A stretch of DNA of 64,000 nucleotides from Berkiella sp963829835 (lineage in GTDB: Bacteria; Pseudomonadota; Gammaproteobacteria; Berkiellales; Berkiellaceae). The notes under the pieces were generated by a model. It saw nothing but the letters and a program-made list of their open reading frames with translations, did not search any database and had not been told where the DNA came from. Every line of letters starts with the position of its first letter. Within the stretch, counting starts at the first letter, position 1. Location: NCBI GenBank assembly GCA_963829835.1, contig CAWHKC010000004.1:2418001-2482000 (forward strand), in the 5' to 3' direction. The position numbers and the translations under genes were made by a program. This document shows, piece after piece, positions 25,229 through 34,438 of this stretch.

Positions 25229-25231
25229 ATA

Positions 25232-25828
25232 CTACTTCAATAATTGACTGGCAAGCGTCGCAACGCGCTTGCCCAGCACTTTACATAATGTTTGTTCATG
25301 CTCGCTAATCTCTCTATTACTTTTTATTCCCGCAACATGACTTGGGCCATAAGGCGTGCCACCGGTTGTGGTTTCATTCAAAGCTGGTTCACTATAAGGA
25401 ACGCCAACAATATAAGCGCCGTGGTGCAATAGTGGCAACATCATGCTAAGCAAGGTCGCTTCTTGACCACCATGCAAGGATGAAGTGGAAGTAAAAACGC
25501 CGGATGGGATCCCAATTAATTTTCCAGATAACCATAGCGCGAGCGTTGAATCTAAAAAATACTTCAAGGGTGCTGCCATATTTCCAAAACGGGTTGGGCT
25601 TCCCAAAATAAGGCCGTTGCAGTTTTCAACATCCTCTAAAGTCACATAAGGAGCGCCACTTTCAGGAACGGGTGGGGCACCAATCTCGGTGACAGGTGAC
25701 ACAGCAGGGACCGTGCGAATCATGGCACTTAACCCATCTACACTTTCTACCCCTCTGGCGACATAATCAGCCATCTGTGCTGTGGCGCCGTGGCGACTAT
25801 AATAAACGATAAGCACATAGGGGGTCAT
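25232..25828 (-). CDS. wrbA: NAD(P)H:quinone oxidoreductase WrbA
   Basis: WrbA is a flavodoxin-like FMN protein that reduces quinones by two electrons and so limits oxidative stress. From the ATG at 25826-25828, with GAGGA upstream, it has 198 residues. The FMN phosphate loop is YYSRHGATAQMA, the second FMN loop is GSPTRFGNMAAPLKYFLD, and the third contains TSTSSLHGGQEATLLSMMLPLLHHG. All are typical of the type IV flavodoxin/WrbA family. It is divergent from acyP with only 63 bases between. Confidence 0.95.
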   Translation of the reverse strand: MTPYVLIVYYSRHGATAQMADYVARGVESVDGLSAMIRTVPAVSPVTEIGAPPVPESGAPYVTLEDVENCNGLILGSPTRFGNMAAPLKYFLDSTLALWLSGKLIGIPSGVFTSTSSLHGGQEATLLSMMLPLLHHGAYIVGVPYSEPALNETTTGGTPYGPSHVAGIKSNREISEHEQTLCKVLGKRVATLASQLLK

Positions 25829-25891
25829 AATGGTAAAATCCTCAAAAATTCGAATCATAATCCTAAAAGGGTAAAGCATAAAGGAGCTTCA

Positions 25892-26164
25892 ATGAATATC
25901 ACGAGACTGTGTGTCGTATCAGGCAAAGTGCATGGCGTTTTTTTCCGCCAAAGTACGGTTGACCAAGCAACTAAACTTGGAATAACTGGTTGGGTACGTA
26001 ACACAGATGAAGGTAATGTTGAATGCCTGATGAGTGGTGAACAGGAAGTGGTTGAAGTTCTTACTCGCTGGTTACATGAAGGGCCGCCTTCGGCTAATGT
26101 GTTGAAAGTGGTGAGTAAGGATCTGCCGTTTGAAGAGCATGACACTTTTGTTATTAAAAAATAA
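25892..26164 (+). CDS. acyP: Acylphosphatase
   Basis: Acylphosphatase hydrolyses carboxyl-phosphate bonds in small metabolites. The 90-residue protein from ATG 25892, with AAGGAG five bases upstream, is normal length. The substrate-binding loop is VSGKVHGVFFRQ with catalytic Arg19; the catalytic Asn37 lies in GWVRNTDEGNVE. These positions agree with the family. A dispersed palindrome follows the stop. Confidence 0.95.
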   Translation: MNITRLCVVSGKVHGVFFRQSTVDQATKLGITGWVRNTDEGNVECLMSGEQEVVEVLTRWLHEGPPSANVLKVVSKDLPFEEHDTFVIKK

Positions 26165-26176
26165 ACCCCTTACCTT

Positions 26177-26283
26177 CCTACGTACCGCGCTTCACAATTT
26201 CTACGTACCGCGGCTTGTCCGCGGTATCCATGGTTGCCGCGAACAAGTCGCGGCACGTAGGAGGGTGGGTCGCGGCACGTAGG
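26177..26283. repeat. Dispersed palindromic repeat, CTACGTACCGCG family (copy A)
   Basis: Outer ends CCTACGTACCGCG (26177-26189) and CGCGGCACGTAGG (26271-26283) are near-complementary. Inside lies a second nested arm pair: CTACGTACCGCGGCTTG with CAAGTCGCGGCACGTAG, around a GCGGTATCCATGG centre. Related copies are at 33866-33972, 52766-52869 and, in part, at 59817-59851. It may be a REP- or MITE-like element; no transposase is in the window. Confidence 0.85.
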
Positions 26284-26369
26284 AGGGGTGCTTGCTTTTT
26301 CACTGCAATCCAGTTACTTTCTGCGCCCAGCATGCAGTTTTGCTGTTCAACATAATAAGAAGTAACGCC

Positions 26370-26837
26370 ATGAAAAAATCCAACATTTTAAAAGCTCTTG
26401 TCATTGCAACTACTTGCCAATTTGGTTTAAGTGCTTGTTGTCATTTGATGCAATCAGATGAACCTGTTAAATATTCTAAACAAAATAAAGAAATGAACGC
26501 GATTTATCATTTTGCGTTTGATGATGCGACACTTTCCGATCAAGATAAACCGACATTGGATGAATTTGCAGCGTATTTAGCAGAAAATCCAACCGTTAAA
26601 GCACATGTTGATGGTTTTACGGATTATCAAGGTTCTCATGACTACAATTTAGCTTTAGGTTTACGTCGGGCAGAAGCGGTTGCACAATACTTGCAAGAAA
26701 AAGGTGTGGATGTTACTAGAATTGACATTCAAAGCTATGGTCCAGATAAAGCCGTTGATGAAAGCAAAACGTTAGTAGCGAATGCAAAGAATCGCCGGGC
26801 GGTGATTTATGTAGAAGAAGGGCACGAAATAGCCTAG
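26370..26837 (+). CDS. OmpA/Pal-like lipoprotein
   Basis: The ATG at 26370 gives a 155-residue protein with a lipoprotein signal ending in the lipobox LSAC (FGLSACC), so it should be anchored to a membrane by its first Cys. Residues about 45-150 form an OmpA-like peptidoglycan-binding domain: IYHFAFDDATLS, HVDGFTDYQGSHDYNLALGLRRAEAVAQYL, and NAKNRRAVIYVEE. It is shorter than Pal and lies away from tol genes, so I do not name it pal. It links the outer membrane to the wall. Confidence 0.88.
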   Translation: MKKSNILKALVIATTCQFGLSACCHLMQSDEPVKYSKQNKEMNAIYHFAFDDATLSDQDKPTLDEFAAYLAENPTVKAHVDGFTDYQGSHDYNLALGLRRAEAVAQYLQEKGVDVTRIDIQSYGPDKAVDESKTLVANAKNRRAVIYVEEGHEIA

Positions 26838-26843
26838 CATTTT

Positions 26844-26916
26844 GTAGGGTGGGCAAAGCTTTTAGCGTGCCCACCAAAAAGAAAGGTGGGCACGCTAAAA
26901 GCTTTGCCCACCCTAC
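26844..26916. repeat. 32-bp perfect inverted repeat, copy 1
   Basis: The left arm 26844-26875 and right arm 26885-26916 are perfect complements over all 32 bases, with a nine-base loop. The arm begins GTAGGGTGGGCAAAGC. The same two arms occur at 40680-40758 with a different loop of 15 bases. It lies between the convergent lipoprotein gene and proS, where it may act as a terminator. Confidence 0.95.
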
Positions 26917-26920
26917 GTTC

Positions 26921-28633
26921 TTAGAATTTAATTCTTTCCTGGCAAATCTTCACAATCTCAGCAAATGGCAAATGTTCAACCACGCCCGTCTTACGATTTT
27001 TATATTCAATGGTGCCAGCGTCTAACCCACGTTCGCCAAGCACTAAACGATGGGGTATGCCAATCAGTTCAGTTTCGGAAAACATAACCCCTGGTCGCTC
27101 ATCTCTGTCATCTAACAAGACATCAAAGCCAGCATCTTGTAGTTGTTGATAAAGCGTATTGACGGCATCACGAACCCGATGAGATTTATGAAGCGCCATG
27201 GGTATTATTACAATCTGGAAGGGAGCCATGACATCTGGCCAAATAATCCCGGCTGCATCGTGATGTTGTTCAATGGCAGCGGCAACGATACGCGTCACGC
27301 CAATACCATAGCAGCCCATTTCAAGAACTGTTTGCCGACCTTGTTCATTTAATACGGTGGCTTTCATCGCAGTACTATATTTGGTGCCCAATTGGAAAAT
27401 ATGCCCGACTTCTATACCGCGACAAATTTCTAAGTTTCCTTTGCCATCGGGACTAGGATCGCCTGCATTCACTTTACGAATATCAGCAACGCGGGTTGGC
27501 AAAGGTAAATCGCGTTCCCAATTAACGCCAACATAATGCTTATCTTCTTGATTCGCACCACAAGAAAAGTTAGCCATGGTTAACACGTTATGATCGGCAA
27601 TAATGGGAATAGCTAAATCTTTAGGCCCGACAAATCCTGGACCACATTTGGTTAATGCGCGAAGCGTGGCTTCATCGACTAAGGTCAATGGTGTAGCGAC
27701 CTCAGGACATTTTTCAGCTTTGACAGGGTTAAGCTCGTCATCGCCTCTTACAAGAAGGGCAACTACGGGTACATCAACACCTTTAACCAATAAAGTTTTA
27801 AGAATATCTTTTGTTTGCAAGCCCATAAAGGCCGCTTGTTCAGGAACGCTGCGAATATTTGGCGTTTCTTTGATAGCTAAAGGCTGAACAGCTTGCGCAC
27901 GTTTTGGTTCTGGAATCAGTGAACTTGCCATTTCCATATTAGCGGCATAATCACTCTGAGGTGAAAAGACTAAAGCATCTTCACCAGAATCGGCTAATAC
28001 ATGAAATTCATGGGATTGACTGCCACCAATAGCACCGGTATCCGCTAATACAACCCGAAAATCTAAGCCTAAGCGTGTAAAAATATTGCTATAGGCTTGA
28101 TACATGTCGTCATAGGTTTTTTGTAAAGAGGCTTTATCTTGATGAAAAGAATAAGCATCTTTCATAATAAATTCTCTTGCTCTCATCACCCCAAAACGGG
28201 GACGGATTTCATCCCGGAATTTGGTTTGAATTTGATATAAGCAAGTGGGAAGTTGTTTATAAGAGCGTAATTCATTACGCACTAAATCGGTAATGACTTC
28301 TTCATGGGTTGGCCCTAAACAATAATCTCTGCCATGACGGTCTTTCATGCAGAGTAATTGCGGACCAAATTGTTCCCAGCGGTTTGTTTCTTGCCACAAT
28401 TCAGCAGGTTGAACGCCAGGCATTAAAATTTCTTGGGCGCCCACTTTATTCATTTCTTGGCGGATGATTTCTGTGACTTTTTGTAATACGCGAAATCCAA
28501 CTGGTAACCAAGTGTATAGACCTTGGCCCAATTTGCGAATGAGTCCCGCTCTGAGCATCAATTGATGGCTGATAAGTTCAGCGTCGGAAGGCGTTTCTTT
28601 GAGTGTGGCTAATAGTAATTGACTTGTACGCAT
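26921..28633 (-). CDS. proS: Prolyl-tRNA synthetase
   Basis: ProS charges tRNA-Pro. The 570-residue protein is the bacterial type with an inserted editing domain. Class II motif 1 is in the N-terminal MRTSQLLLATLKETPSDAEL to LPVGFRVL region. Motif 2 is FRDEIRPRFGVMRAREFIMKD, split here for reading as FRDEIRPRFG and MRAREFIMKDAYSF. The editing insert spans about residues 225-390 and holds FMGLQTKDILKTLLVK and SCGANQEDKHYVGVN. Motif 3 is GCYGIGVTRIVAA, and the anticodon domain ends the protein. It is followed on its upstream side by bamD in the same direction. Confidence 0.97.
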   Translation of the reverse strand: MRTSQLLLATLKETPSDAELISHQLMLRAGLIRKLGQGLYTWLPVGFRVLQKVTEIIRQEMNKVGAQEILMPGVQPAELWQETNRWEQFGPQLLCMKDRHGRDYCLGPTHEEVITDLVRNELRSYKQLPTCLYQIQTKFRDEIRPRFGVMRAREFIMKDAYSFHQDKASLQKTYDDMYQAYSNIFTRLGLDFRVVLADTGAIGGSQSHEFHVLADSGEDALVFSPQSDYAANMEMASSLIPEPKRAQAVQPLAIKETPNIRSVPEQAAFMGLQTKDILKTLLVKGVDVPVVALLVRGDDELNPVKAEKCPEVATPLTLVDEATLRALTKCGPGFVGPKDLAIPIIADHNVLTMANFSCGANQEDKHYVGVNWERDLPLPTRVADIRKVNAGDPSPDGKGNLEICRGIEVGHIFQLGTKYSTAMKATVLNEQGRQTVLEMGCYGIGVTRIVAAAIEQHHDAAGIIWPDVMAPFQIVIIPMALHKSHRVRDAVNTLYQQLQDAGFDVLLDDRDERPGVMFSETELIGIPHRLVLGERGLDAGTIEYKNRKTGVVEHLPFAEIVKICQERIKF

Positions 28634-28647
28634 AGTCGTCGCATTCC

Positions 28648-29406
28648 TTATCCGAGTTCCTTGACGTAAATGGAATCAGGATAATTTAAGGCTAAAACGC
28701 GATAGGAATCATTAGCCAATTCATTTAATTCTAGCTTACGATAAGCTTTTACCATAATAGCGAGCGCTTCTGCCATACAGGGAGCACGATCAAAATGCGT
28801 AATCACATTGCTTGCACGATTGGCAGCAGCTAAATAAGCACCTTTTCTCAAATAATATTCAGCAGCAACCAACTCATTTTGCGCCAATATATTTCTTAAA
28901 TAGACCATGCGTAATTTTGCATCATCTGCATAAATGCTGTTAGGAAATCTGGTGATCAACACATGAAAAGCTTGCAGGGCTTTTTTCGCTGGCGTGGTGT
29001 CGCGATCAGCGCGATCAATGGGCAAATAATTGGTGAAAAAGCCGCCTGATTCTGAAAAATGGGTTAACCCTTTTATGTAATAGACATAATCGATATTGGG
29101 ATGTCTTGGGTACATACGCAAATAACGTTCAATGGCTGGAATAGCAGAAGGATAATCTTCATTTTCGTAATAGGAATAGATAGCACCTAATTGTGCTTTA
29201 TCTGCATATTCACCAAAAGGATAACGTGATTCTAACGCTTCAAAATCTTCGATAGCTTCGTTGAAACGCTTTTTATAAGCATTCTTTGTACCCGAACTAT
29301 AGATTTCATTTGCGGTCATATTGTTATAACGTTCATCTTTTGAGTTAGAATTACATCCGGATAAAACGAATAACGCGATTAAAAGTAATAAAGCTGGCTT
29401 TCTCAT
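28648..29406 (-). CDS. bamD: Outer-membrane protein assembly factor BamD
   Basis: BamD is the essential lipoprotein of the BAM complex that inserts beta-barrel proteins into the outer membrane. The 252-residue product has a lipoprotein signal with lipobox LSGC (FVLSGCNSN) near residue 18. TPR-like helical repeats follow: SGTKNAYKKRFNEAIEDFEAL, AQLGAIYSYYENEDYPSAI, and DYVYYIKGLTHF with the FFTNYLPIDRADRD stretch typical of BamD. It is divergent from rluD, an arrangement known in E. coli. Confidence 0.95.
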   Translation of the reverse strand: MRKPALLLLIALFVLSGCNSNSKDERYNNMTANEIYSSGTKNAYKKRFNEAIEDFEALESRYPFGEYADKAQLGAIYSYYENEDYPSAIPAIERYLRMYPRHPNIDYVYYIKGLTHFSESGGFFTNYLPIDRADRDTTPAKKALQAFHVLITRFPNSIYADDAKLRMVYLRNILAQNELVAAEYYLRKGAYLAAANRASNVITHFDRAPCMAEALAIMVKAYRKLELNELANDSYRVLALNYPDSIYVKELG

Positions 29407-29562
29407 AATTGGCTACTATTTTTCTAATTTATAACTGATTGATGGCTTGGGAAATATTTGAACGGAGTCTATCTTACAGGGCACCATGTTGCAATTAAAG
29501 AGATTGTGTTAGAGTTATTGCTTTTGATACCCTCGGTTTTTTGAAAGGGCATATAAATTTAT

Positions 29563-30543
29563 ATGATTGATTCGCAACAGATTAACCTCAATACGACTAT
29601 TCCAGAAGACTGCCGTGGTATGAGGTTTGACCAAGCCTTGGCTAAATGCTTTCCAGAACACTCAAGAACGCGGATCACGCAATGGATAAGAAACGGGCAT
29701 GTCAGTCTAGATGGTCAACTGTTAGAGCCAAAAGTGAAGGTGAATGGGGGTGAAGAAGTTACCATACAAACCACCATTTTGCCCGTTCACGAAGATCCTG
29801 CTGAATCCATTCCCTTAAATATCGTTTATGAAGACGATGATATTTTAGTGCTCAATAAACCGGCTGGGTTGGTTGTTCATCCTGGTTCTGGTAATCGTCA
29901 AGGCACATTACTCAATGCTTTGCTTTATCATGCTCCCCAATTAGCCAACTTGCCAAGAGCAGGGATAGTGCATCGTCTTGATAAAGATACTACCGGCTTA
30001 ATGGTTGTTGCTAAGACTTTACATGCTCATACGGCTTTAGTGGCAGCATTGCAGCGTAGAGATATTCAACGTGATTATATTGCTTTAGTCGGCACCGAAG
30101 TGATTGCCGGGGCAACAGTAGACGAACCGATTGGTAGGCATCCACATCAACGTACCAAGATGGCTGTGACGCATTCTGGAAAACCTGCGCGTACACACTT
30201 TCGCTGTCAAAAGCGTTACCATGGATTTACCTTGCTTGATGTGAAGTTGGAAACGGGGCGTACTCACCAGATCCGTGTACATTTGTCGCATATTGGTCAT
30301 CCTATAGTGGGCGATTCAACCTATGGTTGGCGTTACCGCATTCCCGCAAAATCCTCCCCCGAATTACAGCAAATGCTGATTGCCTTTAAGCGTCAAGCCT
30401 TACACGCAAGAGCATTAAGTTTGAATCATCCAGTGACGGGTGAAGTATTGTCATGGAAGGCACCATTACCCGATGATTATGTTGCCTTATTGAAGTTATT
30501 ACAACCAAAAGAGGGATATCATAGTGAATGGGATAACACCTAA
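29563..30543 (+). CDS. rluD: 23S rRNA pseudouridine synthase RluD
   Basis: RluD makes pseudouridines 1911, 1915 and 1917 in helix 69 of 23S rRNA. The 326-residue protein has an N-terminal S4 RNA-binding domain (residues about 15-75: MRFDQALAKCFPEHSRTRI) and the RluA-type catalytic domain with Asp140 in VHRLDKDTTGLMVVAKT. The C-terminal part includes LETGRTHQIRVHLSHIGHPIVGD. It is divergent from bamD and overlaps pgeF by 20 bases, as in many gammaproteobacteria. Confidence 0.96.
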   Translation: MIDSQQINLNTTIPEDCRGMRFDQALAKCFPEHSRTRITQWIRNGHVSLDGQLLEPKVKVNGGEEVTIQTTILPVHEDPAESIPLNIVYEDDDILVLNKPAGLVVHPGSGNRQGTLLNALLYHAPQLANLPRAGIVHRLDKDTTGLMVVAKTLHAHTALVAALQRRDIQRDYIALVGTEVIAGATVDEPIGRHPHQRTKMAVTHSGKPARTHFRCQKRYHGFTLLDVKLETGRTHQIRVHLSHIGHPIVGDSTYGWRYRIPAKSSPELQQMLIAFKRQALHARALSLNHPVTGEVLSWKAPLPDDYVALLKLLQPKEGYHSEWDNT

Positions 30544-31213
30544 TTGGCCAGCTCCTACTTGGGTGCGTGCTTTTACCACCACACGGAATTTAAATCTTAC
30601 TCTTGAGCAAGATCGCACAATATTATCTCAAGATTTTAATTTCATGTATGAGCCTATTTGGTTAAATCAAACCCATAGTACAAAGGTTGTTGAGATCAAG
30701 CGACCTCAGGATTTAAAAGATGTTAATGCTGATGGTTCATATACCATGCTCACCGGTGTTCCTTGCGCGGTGTTAACTGGGGATTGTTTACCGTTGCTAT
30801 TGTGTGATTCTAAAGGATCGATTGTTGCAGCAGTGCATTGCGGTTGGCGAGGGATAGCGCAAGGAATTATAGAAAATGCCTTGAAGCAGGTAGGCTTATA
30901 TGCAGAAGGTGAAATCTTAGCCTGGTTAGGGCCTGCTATTGGACAATCTAAATACGAGGTCGGCGAGGATTTTCGCGAACCGTTTTTAAAACACGATCTC
31001 AGAGCTTCTATTGCTTTTAAGAAAACAGACAACCAAGGGAAATGGCTTGCAGATATAAATGAATTAGCGAAACAACGCTTACAAGAAAGTGGTGTTACAG
31101 CTATTTATGGGGGCGATCTCTGTACGTACACTGATCCGATGCGTTTTTATTCTTATCGACGTGACAAAGATACAGGTAGAATGGCTACCTTGATTTGGTT
31201 AACTCTCCCATAG
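30524..31213 (+). CDS. pgeF: Peptidoglycan editing factor PgeF (YfiH/LACC1 family)
   Basis: PgeF proteins remove wrongly used amino acids from cell-wall precursors, and relatives act as purine nucleoside phosphorylases. The GTG at 30524 has GAGGGA eight bases upstream and gives 229 residues. The metal and active-site motifs are visible: NQTHSTKV near the N-terminus, TGDCLPLLLCD with the Cys, HCGWRG with the His, and LGPAIGQSKYEVG. The protein ends FYSYRRDKDTGRMATLIWL, typical of the family. It overlaps the end of rluD. Confidence 0.95.
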   Translation: MNGITPNWPAPTWVRAFTTTRNLNLTLEQDRTILSQDFNFMYEPIWLNQTHSTKVVEIKRPQDLKDVNADGSYTMLTGVPCAVLTGDCLPLLLCDSKGSIVAAVHCGWRGIAQGIIENALKQVGLYAEGEILAWLGPAIGQSKYEVGEDFREPFLKHDLRASIAFKKTDNQGKWLADINELAKQRLQESGVTAIYGGDLCTYTDPMRFYSYRRDKDTGRMATLIWLTLP

Positions 31214-31233
31214 TCTTCTTATATAACTCTATA

Positions 31234-31261
31234 CTTTAAAAATCACCTTTTGCCCCCATAT
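31234..31261 (+). promoter_or_regulatory. Sigma32 (heat-shock) promoter of clpB
   Basis: CTTTAAA at 31234-31240 differs in one base from the sigma32 -35 consensus CTTGAAA. After 13 bases, CCCCATAT at 31254-31261 matches the -10 consensus CCCCATNT fully. The clpB start codon is 30 bases downstream. The position before a known heat-shock gene makes this convincing. Confidence 0.8.
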
Positions 31262-31290
31262 GATGGTTAGGCAAACAAAGGAAATAATGA

Positions 31291-33864
31291 ATGCGTATTG
31301 AAAAATTTACCAGTAAGTTTCAAGAAGCTTTAGCACAAGCACAATCGATGGCTTTAGGTCGTCAAAATGCAGTTATAGAACCCGAACATCTTTTAATGGC
31401 AATGCTTGATCAAGAAGGCTCAAGTGTTCGTCCGCTTTTAAAACATGCCGGCGCTAACATACCGCAATTAAGAAGTAATTTAAATGAAGCGATAGAGCAA
31501 CTGCCACGCTTAGGACGTGCTACAGGTGATATTCGACTTTCAGATAATTTGATCCGTCTTTTAAACTTGACCGATAAATTAGCCCAAGATAGGAAAGATA
31601 AGTTTATCCCCAGTGAATTATTTTTATTAGCCTTGTTAGATGATGATGGCAAAGCGGCTAAGGCGTTGAAAAACGCGGATGCTAACAAAAAGAAATTAGA
31701 AGAAGCCATTAAACAAATGCGCGGCGGTGAAACGGTTCAGGATGAAAATGCTGAAGATAATCGCCAAGCCTTGGAAAAATATACCATTGATTTGACCGCT
31801 AGAGCCGAACAAGGAAAATTAGATCCCGTTATTGGGCGTGATGAAGAAATTCGACGTACGATTCAAGTCTTACAAAGACGTACAAAAAATAATCCTGTAC
31901 TCATTGGTGAACCTGGCGTAGGTAAGACAGCTATTGTTGAAGGTCTTGCACAGCGCATTGTCAATGATGAAGTGCCTGAGGGCTTAAAAGGTAAACGCGT
32001 TTTAGGTTTGGATTTAGGGGCTTTAATCGCAGGCGCAAAATTTCGCGGTGAATTTGAAGAAAGACTCAAAGCCGTCTTAAAAGATTTATCCAAACAAGAA
32101 GGCGAAATAATTCTCTTTATTGATGAAATCCATACCATGGTTGGCGCGGGTAAAGCAGAAGGTGCTATGGATGCGGGAAATATGTTAAAGCCAGCGCTTG
32201 CACGAGGTGAGTTGCATTGTGTTGGGGCGACGACTCTGGATGAATATCGTCAATATATCGAGAAAGATGCAGCGCTTGAGCGACGGTTTCAAAAAGTATT
32301 GGTGAATGAGCCCTCGGTTGAAGACACCATCGCTATATTACGAGGACTCAAAGAACGTTACGAAATCCATCATGGTGTTGAAATAACCGATCCGGCCATT
32401 GTCGCTGCAGCCAATTTATCAAATCGTTATATCTCAGACAGAATGTTGCCGGATAAAGCGATTGATCTTATCGATGAGGCAGCCAGCCGTATTAGAATGG
32501 CCATTGATTCAAAGCCAGAACCCTTAGATATTCTCGAACGTAAGTTAATACAATATAAGATTGAAAGAGAAGCACTCAAAAAAGAAAAAGATCCTTTGTC
32601 AAAACAAAGACTTGAAAAACTTGAGACTGAAATTAATAAGAACGAACGGGAATATGCTGATTTAGAAGAAGTCTGGAAAGCAGAAAAAGCCTCTTTACAT
32701 GGGGCACAGCATATTAAAGAAGATCTGGAGCGTGCACGCACAGCATTTGAAGCGGCACGGCGAGCTGGCGATTTGACACGTATGTCAGAGCTGCAATATG
32801 GCCGTATTCCAGAATTAGAAAAACAACTTGCCAGTGCCTCTGAACTTGAAACAAAACAAATGACGCTTATACGCAACAGAGTCACAGAAGAAGAAATAGC
32901 CGAAGTTGTTGCCAAGTGGACAGGGATCCCGGTCAGTAAAATGTTAGAAGGTGAAAAAGAGAAATTACTGTCAATGGAGCAGGTATTATCAAAGCAAGTG
33001 GTAGGACAAAAGGAAGCCCTTGAAGTGGTGGCCAATGCTATTCGTCGATCACGTGCTGGACTTGCTGATCCTTCCAAACCTGTAGGAACGTTCTTATTCC
33101 TTGGACCAACTGGCGTCGGTAAAACCGCGCTTTGTAAATCATTAGCGGAATTTTTGTTTGATACGCCCGCAGCCATGATTAGAATTGATATGTCAGAATT
33201 TATGGAAAAACATTCTGTCTCACGCTTAATTGGCGCGCCGCCTGGGTATGTGGGTTACGAAGAAGGTGGCTATTTGACCGAAGCAGTTCGAAGACGTCCG
33301 TATAGTATTGTCTTATTAGATGAAATTGAAAAAGCCCATCATGATGTTTTTAATATTCTTTTACAATTGATGGATGAAGGGCGTTTAACAGACAGCCAAG
33401 GGCGAACCGTCGATTTTAGAAATTGCATTATTGTGATGACTTCAAATATTGGGGCACAATTAATTCAAGAAATGACTGGTAAGCCTTATGATGAAATGAA
33501 AGATGCCGTGCTTCGAATGTTACCCAATTACTTTAAACCAGAATTTATTAATCGTATTGATGAAGCTGTGGTGTTCCATGCTCTAGATAAAGAAAATATT
33601 CGGGCAATTGCTGAAATCCAAATTAAAGAAGTACAAGATAGATTGCATCATCTTAATTTGAATTTAGAGATATCAACTGAAGCGCTAGATAAATTAGCTG
33701 AAGTCGGATTTGATCCGGTTTATGGCGCAAGACCTCTTCGAAGAGCGCTACGGCAAGAACTTGAGAATTCACTATCTGAAAGCTTATTGAGAGGTGAATT
33801 TGTGCCTGGGGATACCATTAAGGTGGTTGTGAAAGACGGGAAAATTGCGTTCTCGAAGAAATAA
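31291..33864 (+). CDS. clpB: ATP-dependent disaggregase ClpB
   Basis: ClpB pulls proteins out of aggregates together with DnaK. The 857-residue protein is full length and in normal order: an N-domain of two repeats (residues 1-145), a first AAA+ module with Walker A GEPGVGKT near residue 206, a coiled-coil middle domain (about 405-525, with EREALKKEKDPLSKQRLEKL), and a second AAA+ module with GPTGVGKT near residue 605, MSEFMEKHSVSRLIGAPPGY, and a C-terminal small domain. It stands alone behind a sigma32-type promoter, and a dispersed palindrome follows its stop. Confidence 0.98.
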   Translation: MRIEKFTSKFQEALAQAQSMALGRQNAVIEPEHLLMAMLDQEGSSVRPLLKHAGANIPQLRSNLNEAIEQLPRLGRATGDIRLSDNLIRLLNLTDKLAQDRKDKFIPSELFLLALLDDDGKAAKALKNADANKKKLEEAIKQMRGGETVQDENAEDNRQALEKYTIDLTARAEQGKLDPVIGRDEEIRRTIQVLQRRTKNNPVLIGEPGVGKTAIVEGLAQRIVNDEVPEGLKGKRVLGLDLGALIAGAKFRGEFEERLKAVLKDLSKQEGEIILFIDEIHTMVGAGKAEGAMDAGNMLKPALARGELHCVGATTLDEYRQYIEKDAALERRFQKVLVNEPSVEDTIAILRGLKERYEIHHGVEITDPAIVAAANLSNRYISDRMLPDKAIDLIDEAASRIRMAIDSKPEPLDILERKLIQYKIEREALKKEKDPLSKQRLEKLETEINKNEREYADLEEVWKAEKASLHGAQHIKEDLERARTAFEAARRAGDLTRMSELQYGRIPELEKQLASASELETKQMTLIRNRVTEEEIAEVVAKWTGIPVSKMLEGEKEKLLSMEQVLSKQVVGQKEALEVVANAIRRSRAGLADPSKPVGTFLFLGPTGVGKTALCKSLAEFLFDTPAAMIRIDMSEFMEKHSVSRLIGAPPGYVGYEEGGYLTEAVRRRPYSIVLLDEIEKAHHDVFNILLQLMDEGRLTDSQGRTVDFRNCIIVMTSNIGAQLIQEMTGKPYDEMKDAVLRMLPNYFKPEFINRIDEAVVFHALDKENIRAIAEIQIKEVQDRLHHLNLNLEISTEALDKLAEVGFDPVYGARPLRRALRQELENSLSESLLRGEFVPGDTIKVVVKDGKIAFSKK

Positions 33865-33865
33865 C

Positions 33866-33972
33866 CTCCTACTTACCGCGACCTCACTTCCTACTTACCG
33901 CGACTTCACCTCCTACTTACCGCGACTTGTTCGCGGTATCCATGGATGCCGGAACAAGTCGCGGCACGTAGG
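33866..33972. repeat. Dispersed palindromic repeat, CTACGTACCGCG family (copy B)
   Basis: The left terminus, CTCCTACTTACCGCGACYT or similar, is present three times in tandem at a period of about 22 bases. It is followed by GCGGTATCCATGG and the right arm ACAAGTCGCGGCACGTAGG. Only the last left copy pairs with the right arm. The triple left end suggests slippage growth. It starts directly after the clpB stop. Confidence 0.85.
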
Positions 33973-33978
33973 TGAGGG

Positions 33979-34281
33979 CTATATCGTCAACCCCTCTAAA
34001 TCATTCAACGCAATCACAAGATGCTCACATTCCTCTTGAAACTCATCAATAATGGGTTTCTCATGATGATAGTGTGTAGCAAATCCATTTAAAACATTTA
34101 ACGCATCTATCACTTGGATCTTATCGTTAAACGTTTTTTTCATCATTTCAGTGTTTAGATCAAGAGCATGGCTATTCAAAAAGCCTGTTAAAAATTTCAA
34201 TTGTTCAGGTGTATATTCAGGTGAACTTATCGTAACAAATGCATTGCCAAGCTCATCAATTTCAAGTTGCTGCAGTTCCAT
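33979..34281 (-). CDS. Small hypothetical acidic protein
   Basis: I recognise no family. From the ATG at 34279-34281 (GGTGA six bases upstream) the product has 100 residues, is acidic and mainly helical, without signal or membrane segment. Its pattern of Leu and Ile (LKFLTGFLNSHALDLNTEMM, VIDALNVLNGFATHYHH) suggests a small helical bundle. It stands alone between clpB and the patatin gene. It is open over its whole length with credible initiation, so I take it as real, with moderate confidence. Confidence 0.6.
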   Translation of the reverse strand: MELQQLEIDELGNAFVTISSPEYTPEQLKFLTGFLNSHALDLNTEMMKKTFNDKIQVIDALNVLNGFATHYHHEKPIIDEFQEECEHLVIALNDLEGLTI

Positions 34282-34438
34282 GATTATCACCATTTTATTG
34301 TTATATATTGATAAGACTCATCTGTTGAAAATAAGTTCATTACCCCTTCATTTTGGCCTTTGTTTAATAAAATCGAACCTTTTCTAACAGCTCATTGTCT
34401 CACCATTAAGAATGTTTCGATTTAGGGGTAACTACAAC

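Noticed and set aside
32427..33176. A 249-residue minus-strand frame within clpB
   Set aside because: Serine-rich shadow of a highly conserved gene; no start signals.
33845..34039. Small plus-strand frame over the end of clpB and a repeat
   Set aside because: It is mainly a reading of palindromic repeat copy B and overlaps clpB.
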